Shown: positions 12,566-25,298 of the stretch, in pieces | Layout of the letters: each line of letters begins with the position of its first letter | Position numbering within the stretch: position 1 is the stretch's first letter | NCBI GenBank assembly: GCA_030549775.1 | Contig: CM060171.1 | Coordinates: 138,168,859 to 138,232,858 of the forward strand | Source of the DNA: Tamarix chinensis | Lineage: Eukaryota; Streptophyta; Magnoliopsida; Caryophyllales; Tamaricaceae | Direction of reading: 5' to 3' | Length of the DNA: 64,000 bases | Notes under the pieces: model-generated | Databases searched by the model: none | Told to the model about the DNA's origin: nothing | What the model saw: only the letters and a program-made list of their open reading frames with translations | Position numbers and translations under genes: made by a program

Positions 12566-12925
12566 TTGGCTTGGATTCGTCTCCCAATTATTCTAATCAA
12601 ATACTACGTCAACTGTGCTAAACTCGAAGAGGCTGGTAACGCCATTGGTAATTTCATCAAAATCGATTCTCACACATCCTTAATGTTAATGGGAAAATTT
12701 GTAAGCATTGTTGTTGAAATTGATTTGAAGAAGCCTCTGTTACCAAAATTTTATTTAAAGAGAACGTTGTATAATGTTGAATATGAAGGTATAAGGATGG
12801 TTTGCTTTAAATGTGGCCATGTGGATCATACACATGAGCAATACCCTTCTACACCTCGATTTGGGAAGGATGGAGACCTTGCTATCGAAGTGGACATGAC
12901 CATGATGGTTGATGAACCCTCCTAG
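12566..12925 (+). pseudogene. LINE ORF1 fragment (DUF4283-type region with zinc knuckle)
   Basis: The frame carries AWIRLP, then KFVSIVVEIDLKKPLLPKF, then VEYEGIRMVCFKCGHVDH. This is the conserved order of plant LINE ORF1 (RNA-binding DUF4283 region followed by a CCHC knuckle). The knuckle reads CFKCGHVDHTHEQY: the first two Cys and the His are kept but the last Cys is Tyr, so zinc binding should be lost. The frame ends at a stop soon after, and further ORF1 pieces to about 13020 are out of frame. Confidence 0.75.
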
Positions 12926-13623
12926 AAAGACTCAACAGAGCAGGCTAACCACTTACCATATGGACCTTGGATGCTAGTGGCTGGGAGAGGTTGGAAACAA
13001 CCAATAGCTAAATGATTGATAAAGGGGGTTAATGGAGCTAAAAAAAAAGCTCAGACCCTCAAGCACACAATACTCCTAATTTTATGAACATTGCACCTTC
13101 CTCTCGCTTTGATGAGCTTCTAGAACTAAATGATGTTTTTTCTACTAATGAAGGAAACATTGTTAATAATTCTCTAATATAGGAAATTTGGTTGAGGTGG
13201 TTGATACTATGCAACACAGAAATCTCACCTCAATAGCCCGAACCAATGAGACTAGGAACATTCATTCTCAATAGAGAACATATGAACCCCTCATTAAGAG
13301 TTCTGTGGCCACTCAATATGTTGATATAGGAAGAGGACTAGTTGTTGGATAGCCCAAATCAAGGCATGTAGACCCACACAGGACCATTGAACACAAAAAC
13401 CATTATCTAATATTGAGAACCAAAAAGGTAAACCCATTTCTAGAACTATCGCCACACCTCTAACCATGAAAAGCCAAGAAACCATAGAGGGCACTTTGGT
13501 TTGGAGAACTAAAATCCCCCTAGGAATCACCTTGATACTAGAAGGGATAATGATACCCTTGCTTAGTATGAAACATACCCCTCGACCATCTGAGCCAAGA
13601 AATTAAAATTAATCATTATCTTA

Positions 13624-14530
13624 ATGATAATTACCCAAGAAAATTTTCCTTTTTTTAATGTAAAAGGAGAAAGAAATAAATCATTCCACCACCAATTAAA
13701 ATATTATGTTAACACCTTTCATCCATGTTTTTCAGTTCTCATAGAGACTAAGATTAGTGGGGACAAAGCTGATGTAATGATTAGACGGCTTCAATTCGGA
13801 GGAAATGCTCAGGTGGAAGCATGTGGTTTTGTGGGTGGTATTTGAATTATTTGGGATGATACAGTTCTCTTAGTGAAAATTTGTTGTGCCTCCTCTCAAC
13901 TTCTTCATGAAGAAGTCATTCTTCATTTTGAGCATTCATTTGTCTTTATAGTTATCTACACATCTCCCATTTCTAAGCTACAAGATGAGCTATGGAAAGA
14001 CTTGTTCTCCATCTCCAACACGATTCGGTTGCCTTAGTTGTTGGGTGGAGAATTCAATGATATTTTTTTATCAAAAAAAAGAGGGGAAAGTGCTTGTCAA
14101 CTCTCCCAATGTATGGTGTTCCAACAATGCCTCTGATTTTGTGGGCTAACTGACCTTGGCTTTTTGGGTCCTTCTTTCACTTGGCATGGAGTTGTGGGGG
14201 ATAGGATAATCAGCTCAAGAATTGAATAGGGTTGTAACCTCTTATGCTTAGATCTCCTTTTTTTCCCCATGCTCATGTCTGTCATCTTGCTAGAACTTAC
14301 TCTAATGACCATCCAGTCCTTCTATCCCTACACTATGATTCTCCTCCCTCTCCTTCTCTAATATGTTTTCGGGTGGAATTTTCATGGCTATCAAATCTAG
14401 ACTTTGAAAAGGTTATATGTGGGAATTGGAACCCACTAGCAGACTTTCATAATAATATTGTCTCTTGTGCTTCAACAATCTCTGATCAAAATATGAACCA
14501 TTTCAGTTACATTTTTTTTTCCTAAAAGAA
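13624..14530 (+). pseudogene. LINE endonuclease domain relic
   Basis: The start reads VLIETKISGDKADVMIRRLQF followed by EACGFVGGI, the first two conserved blocks of the plant LINE AP-type endonuclease (the catalytic Glu lies in LIETK). After a stop the reading continues with GEFNDIF, where the usual block is GDFN, then GFLGPSFTWHG near 14155 and a degraded terminal block SNDHPVLL near 14300. At least three stops or shifts separate these blocks. Confidence 0.75.
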
Positions 14531-14879
14531 GAGCCTAATGGCCCGTTTATAGGGTGTTCAAAATTTCCTCTCAGTTTTAAATCTTGTTAGTTTACATGAG
14601 CTAGAAGATCAACTTCTTTAGAATTATAAAGAGGTCCTCTTTCAGGAACATCTCCATTGATTTCAGAAAGCTAATGTAGAGGTTGCCACACTCTAGGATG
14701 GTAGTACCAGACATTTTCATCTCACAACTGTCCATAAGAAGCGTCGATCTCTGATACATTATCTTAATAATGATGAAGGAGAATGTATCTACAATCAATA
14801 ACACCTCAAGCAACTCATCCCCCGTTTCTTTATCTAGTTGTACACGTCAGAAAACTCAAATCCTTCAAGTATAGAGACC

Positions 14880-16110
14880 CCAAATCTCTTTACGGGGCTA
14901 CTTCAATGTGAATCTGCAGATCTGTGTAAGGAAGTTAGCCAAGGAAAGTTAAAGATGAAATTTTATCCATGGTACCTTTAAAAAGCCTAAGACCAGATGG
15001 TTTTGACTCAATTTTCTTTCAGCATTATTAGCATACAATTAGTTCAAACCTTCACTCCTTATTTTCCCATGCTTTCTCTTCGGGCTACTTTCACCCTTCT
15101 CTCAATGATACACTCATTTCACTTGTTCCAAAGGTTGATAATCCCACCTCTATCTAGGATTTTTGACCTATCAATTTGTGTAATATGGCCTTCCAATCTA
15201 TTACTAAAGTCCTCACTAGTAGGCTCAAGCCTATCATAGATAGAATTATTGGTTCGGAGTAGAGTAGTTTTTTTACCAATTAGGAAAACTCAAGATAACA
15301 TTATCATTACATAGGAGCTTTTTCATACCATGAGGAGTATGAAAGGAAATAGAGGAGTTATGGCTTTGAAAATTGCTTTGGAGAAATCTTTTGATAGAAT
15401 TTCATGGAATTTTATCGAAGATACCCTATGGCATGTTGGTTTACCAAAGTTTTTCATTAAGCTCATCATGAACTGCATTTCATCTCCCACAATCAGAGTG
15501 TTATGGAATAAGGAGGTTTTTGAGCCTTTTTCCCTTCAAAGGGTATCCAACAAGGTGATTCAATTTCTCCCTAACTCTTTATTCTTTGCATAGAACATCA
15601 AGCCCACAATATTAGATAGAGGGTTGTTGAGAAACAATGGAATCCTATTTCCATTTCTTGGGGAGGTTCAAATATTTCACATTTTTTTTGTAGCTGATCT
15701 CTTACTCTTCACCAGATCCTACCCTTCTCAAGATAAATTTATCATAGATTGTCTTAATACCTTTTAGAATACTTCAAAACAAAAAGTAAATGTTAACAAA
15801 TATACTCTCTTTATTTCCCCTAATGTTGTTATGGGTGTTGTGAACGAAATTCGATATGATACTAGAATGAATTCAATTTAATCCTTGGGGAGATACCTGG
15901 GTGTTAATGTCCATGTAGGAGGGATAAATAAGGGATTCCACACCTTGGTTTTTTATAGAGTATACAATGGATGTTTGCTTGGTAACCACAACTCTTTTCC
16001 ATGGCAAGCTAAGGTACCTTTATTCATACAATATCAATTTCCTTTCCTTTGTACACTATGTAAACTGAGAAGCTTCCGAAGGGTGTCATGGAGTAGCTTA
16101 ATTGATTGAA
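14880..16110 (+). pseudogene. LINE reverse transcriptase relic
   Basis: The best-preserved part is at 15330-15540: KGNRGVMALKIALEKSFDRISW followed by FIEDTLWHVGLPKFFIKLIM and an NKEVFEPF-type block, matching the core fingers/palm of plant L1 reverse transcriptase. The first catalytic Asp position of the DLEKAYDR-type motif has become Ala (ALEKSFDR). The FADD catalytic motif near 15690 reads FVADLLLF. Stops occur throughout, so it cannot be active. Confidence 0.75.
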
Positions 16111-16228
16111 TCAAGGCTTTCTATAGGGTTCTACTTCCCATAAATGATAGATTTTTGGTGGAGTGGCTTGTGATAATACTGGACATTAGATTTTTGGTTT
16201 CTCTACTAACTTAGGTTTTAGAACAGTC

Positions 16229-16420
16229 TTGTTGGCCAAATTGTGGGGTATCCGGTATGGTATTGATGATGCTTTTAGACAAGGCCATGACCGAGTATGT
16301 ATTGGGTGCAATTATGTGGTGGTTTTAGGCCTCTTGCATGATGAGCATCCACCTCCTAGCATGTATGGCTCTATCGTGATGGCATGTAGACAGTTGATGG
16401 GTCAGTCTTGCTCTTCTTAG
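16229..16420 (+). pseudogene. LINE RNase H-like tail fragment
   Basis: AKLWGIRYGIDDAFRQGHDRV matches the helix that follows the catalytic core of the RNase H domain at the end of plant LINE ORF2; the N-terminal DGS block of that domain is missing or out of frame. Confidence 0.6.
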
Positions 16421-16655
16421 ATTGCTCACAATTTCAAGGAAACGAATACAATAGTTAATTAGATGGTTCACTTAGGTCACCACCTTACTTTTGGTAATGA
16501 ATTTTACAACATTCCCCCTTTCGGAGTTAGAGATAATTTGATGTTCGACGGGTTGGTGGAGTTAGCTATTGATGAATTTGTATGGAGTGAACTCTACTCG
16601 TTTTTTTTTTGGATTGTAACCCCCATTTTAAAGTATTAAATTAAATTAAAGGGGG

Positions 16656-17499
16656 TCCCTAGATTAAGCACTTTCCTTTCAAAATTTAAAGTCATATGAT
16701 TCAAAATGTATATTAAAAAGTATACATATTGTATGGATATAGTGGTATAATTTTTTTTTCCATGCGTTACCATTTTGTCAAATACTTATCTTTTACTCTT
16801 CGTATTTTATGTTTTTAGTAAAATTAACTTATAATATTATAAAGTTAGAGTTTTCATGATATATTCTTCATGGGTCTCTCCATGTGGATTTATGTGAGCA
16901 ATAATGTACTATTTAAATTTACTAGATGCATGGGTTAATATGTAAAAAAGGATCATTGGGATATGATCTTGTAGTGCAGGAATATTATTGAAGTAAAGAT
17001 AAATGAATAAAATATGAATTGATAAGTCAAATACTATGGAAATGAAAGGGAGTACAAACAATAATCAATATCAATAAGATAAAGTCTGAATTAGAAACAA
17101 ATTAAAATCAATAGTAGTAATAAACTATTTAAAAACAATCTCTTTATAATCCAACAAAAGTAGATGAGAAAAACATGATGACCAGCTTATAAGTTTTGAA
17201 ACACTTTCTTGAAAATAAAATTTATTATGGAGATAATTTAATACCATTTTTTATGAGATAAAATTTTATTGGTTATAATTCTATAGATAAAAGTTTTAAA
17301 GACTTATATATATTTAAAATAATTAAAATATATGATTTTTTTTATATGAAATAACCTTTGTTGTAAAATAAATTTGTAACTATTTTTAATTTATGCATGG
17401 AAAAAAATGACTTAGATGCTAAAAAATATTGCATGAATTACCAAAATGTAAGACAACATTTAAATACATTTTTTTTATAAAGAATGGTCGGACACTTTT
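16656..17499. other. AT-rich spacer between LINE and copia relics
   Basis: No gene or ordered repeat recognised. Confidence 0.4.
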
Positions 17500-18072
17500 A
17501 AGACTCATTTATTCACCAAACTCAACGTGTGAGACTAAAATTTTGAGTATTGGTGGGGTTGGATTAAATTTTATAAGAATAATATTTGAGTTATAACTAT
17601 ATAACTGACATATATTATGGGAAGACTTTGTATTTAGTTGAAGAGATAATATAGGAACAACCACGTATACCTAGCCTTATAGGTGGTAGTTGGTTAGCTT
17701 AAGTTATATCTTTATTGCTCTATATATATACATCAATTTGTGCCTTAAATCAATGAGAAATAGAACCTTTACTTACTAAATATTTTCATTGTATCAAATT
17801 CATATAATACATTTATTATCCAATTCATCGGTTAAATTATCTAGCGAAGCGACCATGGCCACCACTGACCAACTTGTCATTCCAAAAAAATCAAGGACCA
17901 AAAAATCTCCTCATTCTTGTCACGATCAACAACTCAATCAAACTTACCCAAACCAATTATCCATTGTTGGAAAACATAAATATAGGTCACATTAATTGGG
18001 TAGAATCTCTACAAATTTGTAGATGGTACCTTTCCCTCACCACCACCTAATAGCACCCAAGACCAAGCAATA

Positions 18073-18665
18073 GTGCCTAATCCTGCCTACCATACTTGGA
18101 TGAACCATGATAAAATTTTATTAGGAGCTCTTGTGGGCACCCTCTATCCTATTATGTTCCCTCTTGTTTCTCAAGAAAAAATCATGAAAGCATCATGGGA
18201 TATTCTTGCCCAAACATATGTCCATCCCACCCGAGGTCGTATTAAAAAAATAAAATTCCATCTCAAAAACATTATGGAAGGCTCTTAAACAATCACAAAT
18301 TATATGCAAGCCATCAAGTGTTGTGTTGATGAATTTTCCATTATTAGTAAACCTATGGATCAAGAGGATACTATTAAAATTGTTTTTATATGGCCTTGAT
18401 GACACCTATCAATTTTTCATTGATTCCATCAATGGGTATGATTCACTTATTTCATTTGAAGAGTTACATGATAAGTTAATCAACAAAGAACTCGTCACTC
18501 GTCACAAAACTAGATATTTTCCCTTTCATGGCACCACATATCCAACTCAAACACATCACAAATCAAGTCATCCATCCTCTTGCACAAATCAATTCCCATC
18601 CATTTGCTCATCCAATTCAGCTTCCTCCCCTAATCACCCTCCCGAGCCTTTCTTTGGTAGATTCT
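18073..18665 (+). pseudogene. Copia gag (UBN2-type) relic
   Basis: Reads NPAYHTWMNHDKILLGALVG, then a block ending SWDILAQTYVHPTRGRIKKI, and after a frameshift LFLYGLDDTYQFFIDSINGY and FEELHDKLINKE. This is the order of the copia gag domain. The tail (from about 18520) is Ser/Pro/His-rich as in copia linkers, without a clear zinc knuckle. Confidence 0.75.
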
Positions 18666-18796
18666 AGTGGTGTAGCATTCAAGGCCATATCATATCTCAA
18701 TGCATCACCATCCGTCAACAATTTCCTACTGCTTAACCCCCATCCATAAGGACCCCACAGTTCCTCCATGGTCCATATGATGGCACTTATAAAATT

Positions 18797-19180
18797 GTGA
18801 TTGGTGATGGTTTGGGTCTTCTAATATCTCACACAAGTTCCACTTCTCTTTCTACTCCCTCTCGTTCTTTTTCTTTATCTATTATACTTTTTGTTTCACA
18901 CATGAAGCATAATATTATTTCCATTTCTCAATATTTCAAAGATAACAATACATCTATCGAGTTCTTACCCACTTCCTTTTACATAAAAGATCTTCACATG
19001 GTGGCACAACTTATTTGAGGACCAAATAAAGATGGGGTTTATGAGTTATTGCCTTTCTTCTCAGCTCCATTTATTGTCTTTTCCACCACCAAGGTTGCAA
19101 CCATTGGCTTGGGAACCCTTTCTGTACTATTCTTAAGCATCTCATGTATCAAGTTTCCCTCAAATGTCTATTTCATTAGA
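18797..19180 (+). pseudogene. Copia protease/pre-integrase relic
   Basis: IGDGLGLLISHTSSTSL fits the stretch after the protease active site, and KHNIISISQYFKDNNTSIEF fits the conserved pre-integrase lead. At about 19100-19150 another frame reads HWLGNPFCTILKHL, the degraded 'HNRLGHP' zinc-binding block. Confidence 0.75.
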
Positions 19181-19380
19181 TTTCAATTCCAATTCATGCA
19201 CATGTAATAAAAACCATAAGCACCCATTTTTTGTTTTGTCACTAGGTACTTCATCACCACTTGAGGTTGTGTTTTCTAATTTATGGACATCTCTAATTTA
19301 TTCCTTTAATCACTAAAAATACTATGTTATTTTTATTTATCACTTTACCAAATATAAATGGATCTATCCTCTTAAAATAA

Positions 19381-19790
19381 GTGTTGTCTTTGTGCATTTC
19401 AAAACCTTGGTTGAGATTTTTTTTAATTGTCAAATTCTCATATTATACTCTAATAATGGAGGAGAGTACCAAGTTATATCTTCCTATCTCTCTACTAGTG
19501 GCATTTCACATCTCATCTCTCCTCCCCCACACTCTAGAACATAATGGTTATGCTGAATTTCTCTACCACCATATTATTGAAACATGCCTCACCCTTTTAT
19601 CTCATGCATATATTGTACCAATCTCTTACCTTTACCACTATAATATATATCATCAATCGACTCCCTACCCCCATTCTTAATCATTCTTCTTCATATCTCA
19701 ACTTTTTCCCATATAAAGATTTGGATCAAAATACCATAAATGAAACTAAGTTTGGTTTTGATCAGCCCAACCCAAATTTGATTCATTGAC
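19381..19790 (+). pseudogene. Copia integrase relic
   Basis: LPHTLEHNGYAEFLYHHIIE matches the catalytic-Glu block of copia integrase (usual form HTPEHNGY.E). A second frame continues with LINRLPTPILN-like sequence (INRLPTPILNHSSSYLNFF). At least one frameshift at about 19600 separates the two. Confidence 0.8.
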
Positions 19791-20110
19791 ATCCTAAAAC
19801 TCATACTACATCAATATGTGAAACTATCCAATTGAAAAACTTGCACCCAATCACACTCAACCCTCACAAAACAAAAACCCAAATCAAATTAATATTTCAC
19901 AATCATGACACAAATAAGTGAATTACTAACAAAATAAACCATTTGATCACAAAGAAAAAATGGCCACTGACAATAAGATGTGATCATATGCATATTTTTA
20001 ATATTAAGGAAAAATATGCATTGGTCTCTTGGATACCAAACAAGGTCATCCATTCTCTAACTTCCATATCAAGTAATAAAGGGAAGAAAAAAAAATCTTG
20101 AGAGATGGAG

Positions 20111-20468
20111 CGAGAGTTAGGCCATAAAGGTTGAAGCAGGTGAAAGTTTAAGGAAAAAATTAGGTGGAAAAAATATCAATCTATGAAAGTCATATCATAG
20201 ATCTAGATCATCAATGTTGAATTGGTGGGATCAAGGATGTTGATTCAAGGAGATATGGTCAACTAATATTTTTTAAGTTAGTTATCATTCATTTTTTAAT
20301 ATTAATTCTTGTTAATTTTATTTTTAATTGATCTTTCATCATATTCAAGTATACAATTTTGATGCATGAATGAAGACACAACCACTAGTTCAAGGAGTTT
20401 GTATCCTTGTGAAACTAACATGTGTGTAAATTATGTTCTCATTTAATTTGGTGCAAATATACTACATT
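20111..20468. other. AT-rich spacer
   Basis: Nothing recognised between the copia relic and the long-LTR pile. Confidence 0.4.
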
Positions 20469-23400
20469 TGTAACACCCCAAAGTTTACTGCTAGAAAAAT
20501 TTATGTTATGCAATCATGATTATAAAATAGTGGATGTTACCACTACATCCAGCATAAAATGGTACTTTTTATACCCAATATATGCTAGGTGTAAGGCTTA
20601 AAACGTAACTCACAACTAGAAATCAAGTGTGGGAAATATTTGATCTCAAATTACTAGATTACAAAATAAATGCAATAAATACAAGAGATGTCACATACAA
20701 TAAGTAAAATAAGAGGAGAGTTTTGGATAACCACAAAACTACACCCACAACCTTAAATATCTTTCTACCACATGCATTTTGCTAAATCACTAATATTAAT
20801 AACGCTTGCCAAATAAGGTCATATCTGCTCGTGGAAATGAACATGTGCCCATTAAATGAACATATTAATATCTATGTATGAAGTAATATGATTAATTCAA
20901 AAGACATAGCTTGATGCTTGTAAATCATGGTACGCAACAATAGGCTTGTGAGAACACATAGAGATCACTAACATAGACATGAGAATAAAACAAAATTATA
21001 ACAACTGTGCTATTATATTTTCTTCGTGATCTCAACACTCTAAATCTAATGACACTTAGTACTAAAGAGAAGATAATATCATAAAAATCCTTCCTAGGGT
21101 ATAACACACCTGAGCCACTATTGTATCTGATGGAATAGAGATCAGCATAAAAGCACTATCTTAGGGAAATATTCACTATAGCCACTAATTTACCTCTAAT
21201 CCTTAAGTATGCATGTACCCTTATAGGCCAGTGGAATAGACAAGTATATAGTAGACTAGGATTTCCAAAGTTTAATTCTAACTCGTGTAATCTTTCACTT
21301 TAAAATTAATGTTTGATCAAACAGACATCATCCAAAACTCTGATGGTTCATAAGATGCTTAATATTATCATCATTACTTTGCACTCACCACTTATGTGAA
21401 TTCATTCCAAAAACTGTGTTCTTAACATAAAATTAGGATTACACTAAGGTTAATTGATAAAAAAACTCCACATAAAATAAAAATTAAGAAATTCATATAA
21501 TATTTGAGCTAACACTTAACGATAACATAAATAAATGAAACACACCACTTATTTTAAGGTTTTCACCTAGTAAGGCTTTAAGGATATCCTAAAGTCAAAC
21601 ATGACCTAAGATGATTAAATTTAAGGTAAAAAGACCAAAGTGTCCTTATATAATCTAAATTTCTTATAACCATTGAACCACCAGTTTAAACTCATTTATT
21701 TACCAAATCAAAGAAGACACCTAAGCACTTCATATTATATATGATTTAACTAAAAATGGAAATTAAAACTCAAAATTAAGCATATAAAATAATAATTTTA
21801 CCCTTAAAGTTTTTATGCTCATTTTATGCTATTTATAAACTAAAAACATTAATCCATGTTGTTTACCCTATTCACAGAGATTTCAACTTGTTGTTGTTGA
21901 TGTTACTCACAGAGATAAAATAAAGATCGATCAGTGGTAAGTTGTTGCTTATGGCCATGCATACAAAGCTATTGCTGCTCTTCTATCGTTCAGGTAGGGA
22001 AGAATTTGTTTGAAGTTGGTTTGAAGCAAAAGATGAAATGAGTAATAATGGCAAAAAAAATTAGATTACTCACAAAAATGCATTTAATTCATAAATGCAT
22101 AAAATGAATAATGGATGGTTTAAATTACCATAGATAGGAGCAGAATAATTTTAGAAAATTAAATATATAAAAATGTTTGGTCTCAAAATTAGTTTGATAC
22201 CCAATCGGTTAAAATAACTAAAATGGCTAAAATTGTATAATCACATGAATGGAAAAAATTATGATTTAATGATTTAGAAGAAAAGAATGAAAAAATGTCT
22301 AGGAAGCACATCTAATCTTATAATATCTTTAAAAGTGGGGAAAAAAATTTAGACAAGTCAAAATGAAAGCGAAATGGCAACGAAAATTTGCATAAGTTAT
22401 AATTTTCCACAAATGAATAAAAAATTTCTACAAATAAACAGATAATTAACATAAAGATAAAAAAAAGATGCAATAAATATCGAAATGAAAGAATATGCTT
22501 AGTAAAAATCTTATGAATTATTTTTAAGTTCAGGTTGAGTCTAAAAGATCAAAAATGTTAAGATAAAAAAAATTATGCATAAAACTGTGATTTTTTGTAA
22601 ATGAAAAAATAACTGCTAGAAAGCTTGAAAAAGATCAAAATGTAATAATGTGATTGGAAAAAGAAATCTTAGAGTCGACCATTGTTTTGATTTTGAAACA
22701 AGTTGAATGAGGGCATATGTTTGTTAATTTCACAAATCAAAACAAATTGCTAATATACTATCATTAATTCCACAAAATACCGGTCTAGCAAAGCTTCAAT
22801 TGGAAAGGAGGTGGGACTTGGGACTCGAGAGACTCAGCCCTATCGACAGCAGTAGTTGGGTGATGGAGCCAAAAGCAGCAAGGATTCAGTATTCGGGGAA
22901 GAAAATTGAAGACGATGAAGGTTAAAGAGTGAATCCACCCAACGCCCAACTGCCTAAGCTCCTCAAACTCGAAGCAAGCAATAAACAATGAGAACAAACA
23001 ATTTTCAGCTTCTTTGGACTCTAGTTCTCTTCCCAACAAGATAAATGAGAAAGCCCAAAAAATTGTAAATAAGAGATTTTTTTCGTTCTTGACACAGGGT
23101 TAGCTTAAATTGATTTGTGAAGATGGCAATTGTAATTTGTGAATGGTGAGTTGAAACATATATTTATGTTAAGTAAATATCATTTTTTCCATTGATGATA
23201 GACAATTGATGCTAAAATTAACAAGAGAAAGAAGAAAAATTTACCTGTTGATTGTATTGTAAAAGTTGATTCGAATCTCAATTGGCTGGAAAAAAATGGC
23301 TTGCAGTTTACTGTTTCTGATTTTTTTATCCCACATTCGGCCATTAATGCTTGAGTTGAGACTGAAAAATACAAATCTATCGTCTTCTGAATGTTTTGTG

Positions 23401-24250
23401 TTCTTTCTTCTTCTGTGTTTTAACTTTCTGATTTTTCCGAATGTTTTGTTTTCTTTATTCTTTTTCTTCTCTATTTCGTGTTCTTTCTTCTTCCGTGTTT
23501 TAACTTTCTAATTTTTGTTGACCAGCTGCAAGTCAATTTTTGTTTGTAACATTTACCAAACTTACTATTGAATACTGAGTTCTGAACGAGGGTCTGAGGA
23601 GTGAGGCCCCAGACTTTTTTCCTCTCTGTGATAAAAATAAAGAGACAGTCAGGCAGTTGTGTAAGTATTCATTTTACAATATATACAATATATGAATGTA
23701 TATATGTATATATATATATGGGCCCCAATTTTTTTCTTAGCCCTAGGCCTACGCTTAGTTGGCTTTCCCTAAAGGTCGGGCCTGCCTTGGGCCGCGCGAG
23801 GGAGGAAGAAGTCTAGGTATTGAGGGGAGGGCCGGCCGAGATCGGGGAGGAAGGAAAGAAAAAAGAAAAGGAGAAAGGAGAGGAAGGAAAGAAAATAGGA
23901 AAATAAGGCAAAAAAGAAAAAAAAAGGAAAAGGGGAAAAAAGGAAAAATAGATGGATTAAGGTATTTAGAACGTTTTGGTATGTTTGAATACTTAAAATA
24001 ATAATATTTTAATAAAATAATAAATAAATTCCCTTTTTAGATTAATTTAGGATTTTTGAAAGATTTTTCCTTAATTCCATTTTAATTAGCAAAACACCCT
24101 AATTTTTTCCAATTAAATTATTTATTATGTTCCTCTTGATTTTGCCTTAATTAATTCCTCTTATTTTTAATAAAATAATTTTTTAATTAATTTTCCTAAT
24201 AAATCTTTATTTTTCTATAATTTCCTAAATTAGGGTTTTGGGATATTTCA
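20469..24250 (-). mobile_element. Solo long LTR 'A', about 3.8 kb, minus orientation
   Basis: The left edge is TGTAACACCCCAAAGTTT, the complement of an LTR 3' end of the GGGGTGTTACA type. The right edge GGGATATTTCA is the complement of a degraded TGTAATATCCC start. The stretch 23740-24250, read on the - strand, is closely similar to the first 0.5 kb of LTR B (56423 on) and to LTR C (63423 on): AT-rich lead, then ACCAAAA, then a CT-rich block. No primer-binding site adjoins the left edge and no target duplication was evident, so it is probably a solo or truncated LTR. Confidence 0.6.
22780..23560. other. Less AT-rich patch within LTR A, origin unknown
   Basis: About 0.8 kb with lower AT, including an 84-codon - strand frame (22785-23039), and a T/C-rich stretch at 23380-23515 in which TTCTTTCTTCTTC and GTGTTTTAACTTTCT recur. 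Not matched in the other LTR copies here as far as I can see. It could be a separate insertion or captured host sequence; no protein family recognised. Confidence 0.3.
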
Positions 24251-25281
24251 ATTACCACCATATACCATTTCTTTTTCCCTCTCCTCATCATGCTCTATTC
24301 ATTTTTCGTTGAGGCACATGGTTGTGCACCCTCACACTCCTTAGTCATGCCCTTCTTGCATAAACCACACAAGGTTTCGTGCACAACCCATGCGCACCCT
24401 GCACACCTTGCTCATCCACGTTACATGCTCTTAACTTGTGCATGTGTTGCATGCTACATCTATGCCTCTTTGAAGTTCCCTTGGCATAACCGTACTTCCC
24501 TCCTAGCACACCCCATACTCCACTCTAGCACCACCATACTCTCGCGAAGCCCGAGCTTCTTCACTTATTTTGGTTATCTCCTTTTCCACCCTCTTTTACC
24601 TTAACTTTTCCTCAGTTGTTCTATTAAGTTCTATTTTTTTTTGAACTTTCATAGGTGCTTTTTTAGTGATCTTAGAGGAGACTAGTTAGGCTTACGTGCT
24701 AAGAGACCAATACCCTTTTTGGTAAAGATACATATTGTAGTTAGGGCTTGTATGTGTAACGTGTATTTGTATGTAATGTCCTATTTAGTAATGTTATTTG
24801 GATAATGTTGATTACGATAATGCTATTACATGATACCTTGAAAGTGATAAAAATGTGGAAGTATACATTTGTGTATATTGTTGGGTGGAATAAATCTAGA
24901 TCCATGGTGCATATATATAATTGGAGGTTAAAACTCATTAATGTTGGGACTCATAAGTTCTTTGGGAAAAATATGAGCATTTTGGCTAACGTAAGGGCAT
25001 TTAGTCTACAAAACAAAAGCACGTTTAAAAAAATGCTATCTTACAAGCAAATAGCACATCAACACATGTCAAAGGCTATGTAGCTTACCTACACTCAATA
25101 CTCACAAAGCTAATCCGGGTTTTAAAAACACATGGAGAAATAAAATACCCTTTTCTGATTAAAACATTTAGGGTCGTGAGAATCGAATATATGACCGAAA
25201 CATGATTATTAGCAACCAAAAACTTTGATACCAACTTATGGTATCAGCTCAAACAATTTAAGACCAGATAAGATTTTCAAA
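24251..25281. mobile_element. Unresolved LTR-related fragment
   Basis: A C-rich stretch (24251-24600), then AT-rich DNA. Its order (CT-rich block, then TTTTGAACTTTCATAGG, then a GGCTTACG stretch) loosely follows the middle of LTR D on the + strand (60990-61310). Two tRNA-Met-type primer-site complements (GATACCAACTT near 25220, CATACCAACTT near 25290) sit at its right edge. I could not fix its boundaries. Confidence 0.4.
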
Positions 25282-25282
25282 A

Positions 25283-25298
25283 AACTCTCATACCAACT
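25283..25298 (-). other. Primer-binding site of the minus-strand LTR element
   Basis: On the - strand the bases directly after the LTR end read AGTTGGTATGAGAGTT. The usual primer site matching initiator Met-tRNA has TTGGTATCAGAG, so one base differs. Its position next to 25299 fixes the LTR 3' edge. Confidence 0.65.

Larger units (their letters stand above)
11900..16655 (+). mobile_element. Dead L1-type LINE (non-LTR retrotransposon), near full length
   Basis: Four LINE modules follow in the correct order on one strand: an ORF1 nucleic-acid-binding region (12566-12925), an apurinic-type endonuclease (13624-14530), reverse transcriptase (14880-16110) and an RNase H-like tail (16229-16430). 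The body ends near 16612-16655 in GATTGTAACCCCC followed by an A/T-rich tract with repeated AAATTAA, in place of a clean poly(A). All modules are broken by stops and frameshifts. The 5' limit is estimated from a C-rich leader starting about 11900; I did not find a target duplication. Confidence 0.75.
17500..20110 (+). mobile_element. Dead Ty1/copia retrotransposon, 5' two-thirds
   Basis: The region 17500-17790 resembles a short LTR with a TATA-like TATATATATAC at 17722 and a transcript-end-like AATGAGAAATAG. Domains follow in copia order: gag (18073-18665), protease/pre-integrase (18797-19180) and integrase (19381-19790). No reverse transcriptase was recognised downstream, and no 3' LTR. Stops and frameshifts are frequent. 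Confidence 0.7.

Noticed and set aside
24290..24604. 104-codon + frame with Cys/His-rich start
   Set aside because: C-rich LTR-related DNA; no zinc-binding spacing that fits a known family.
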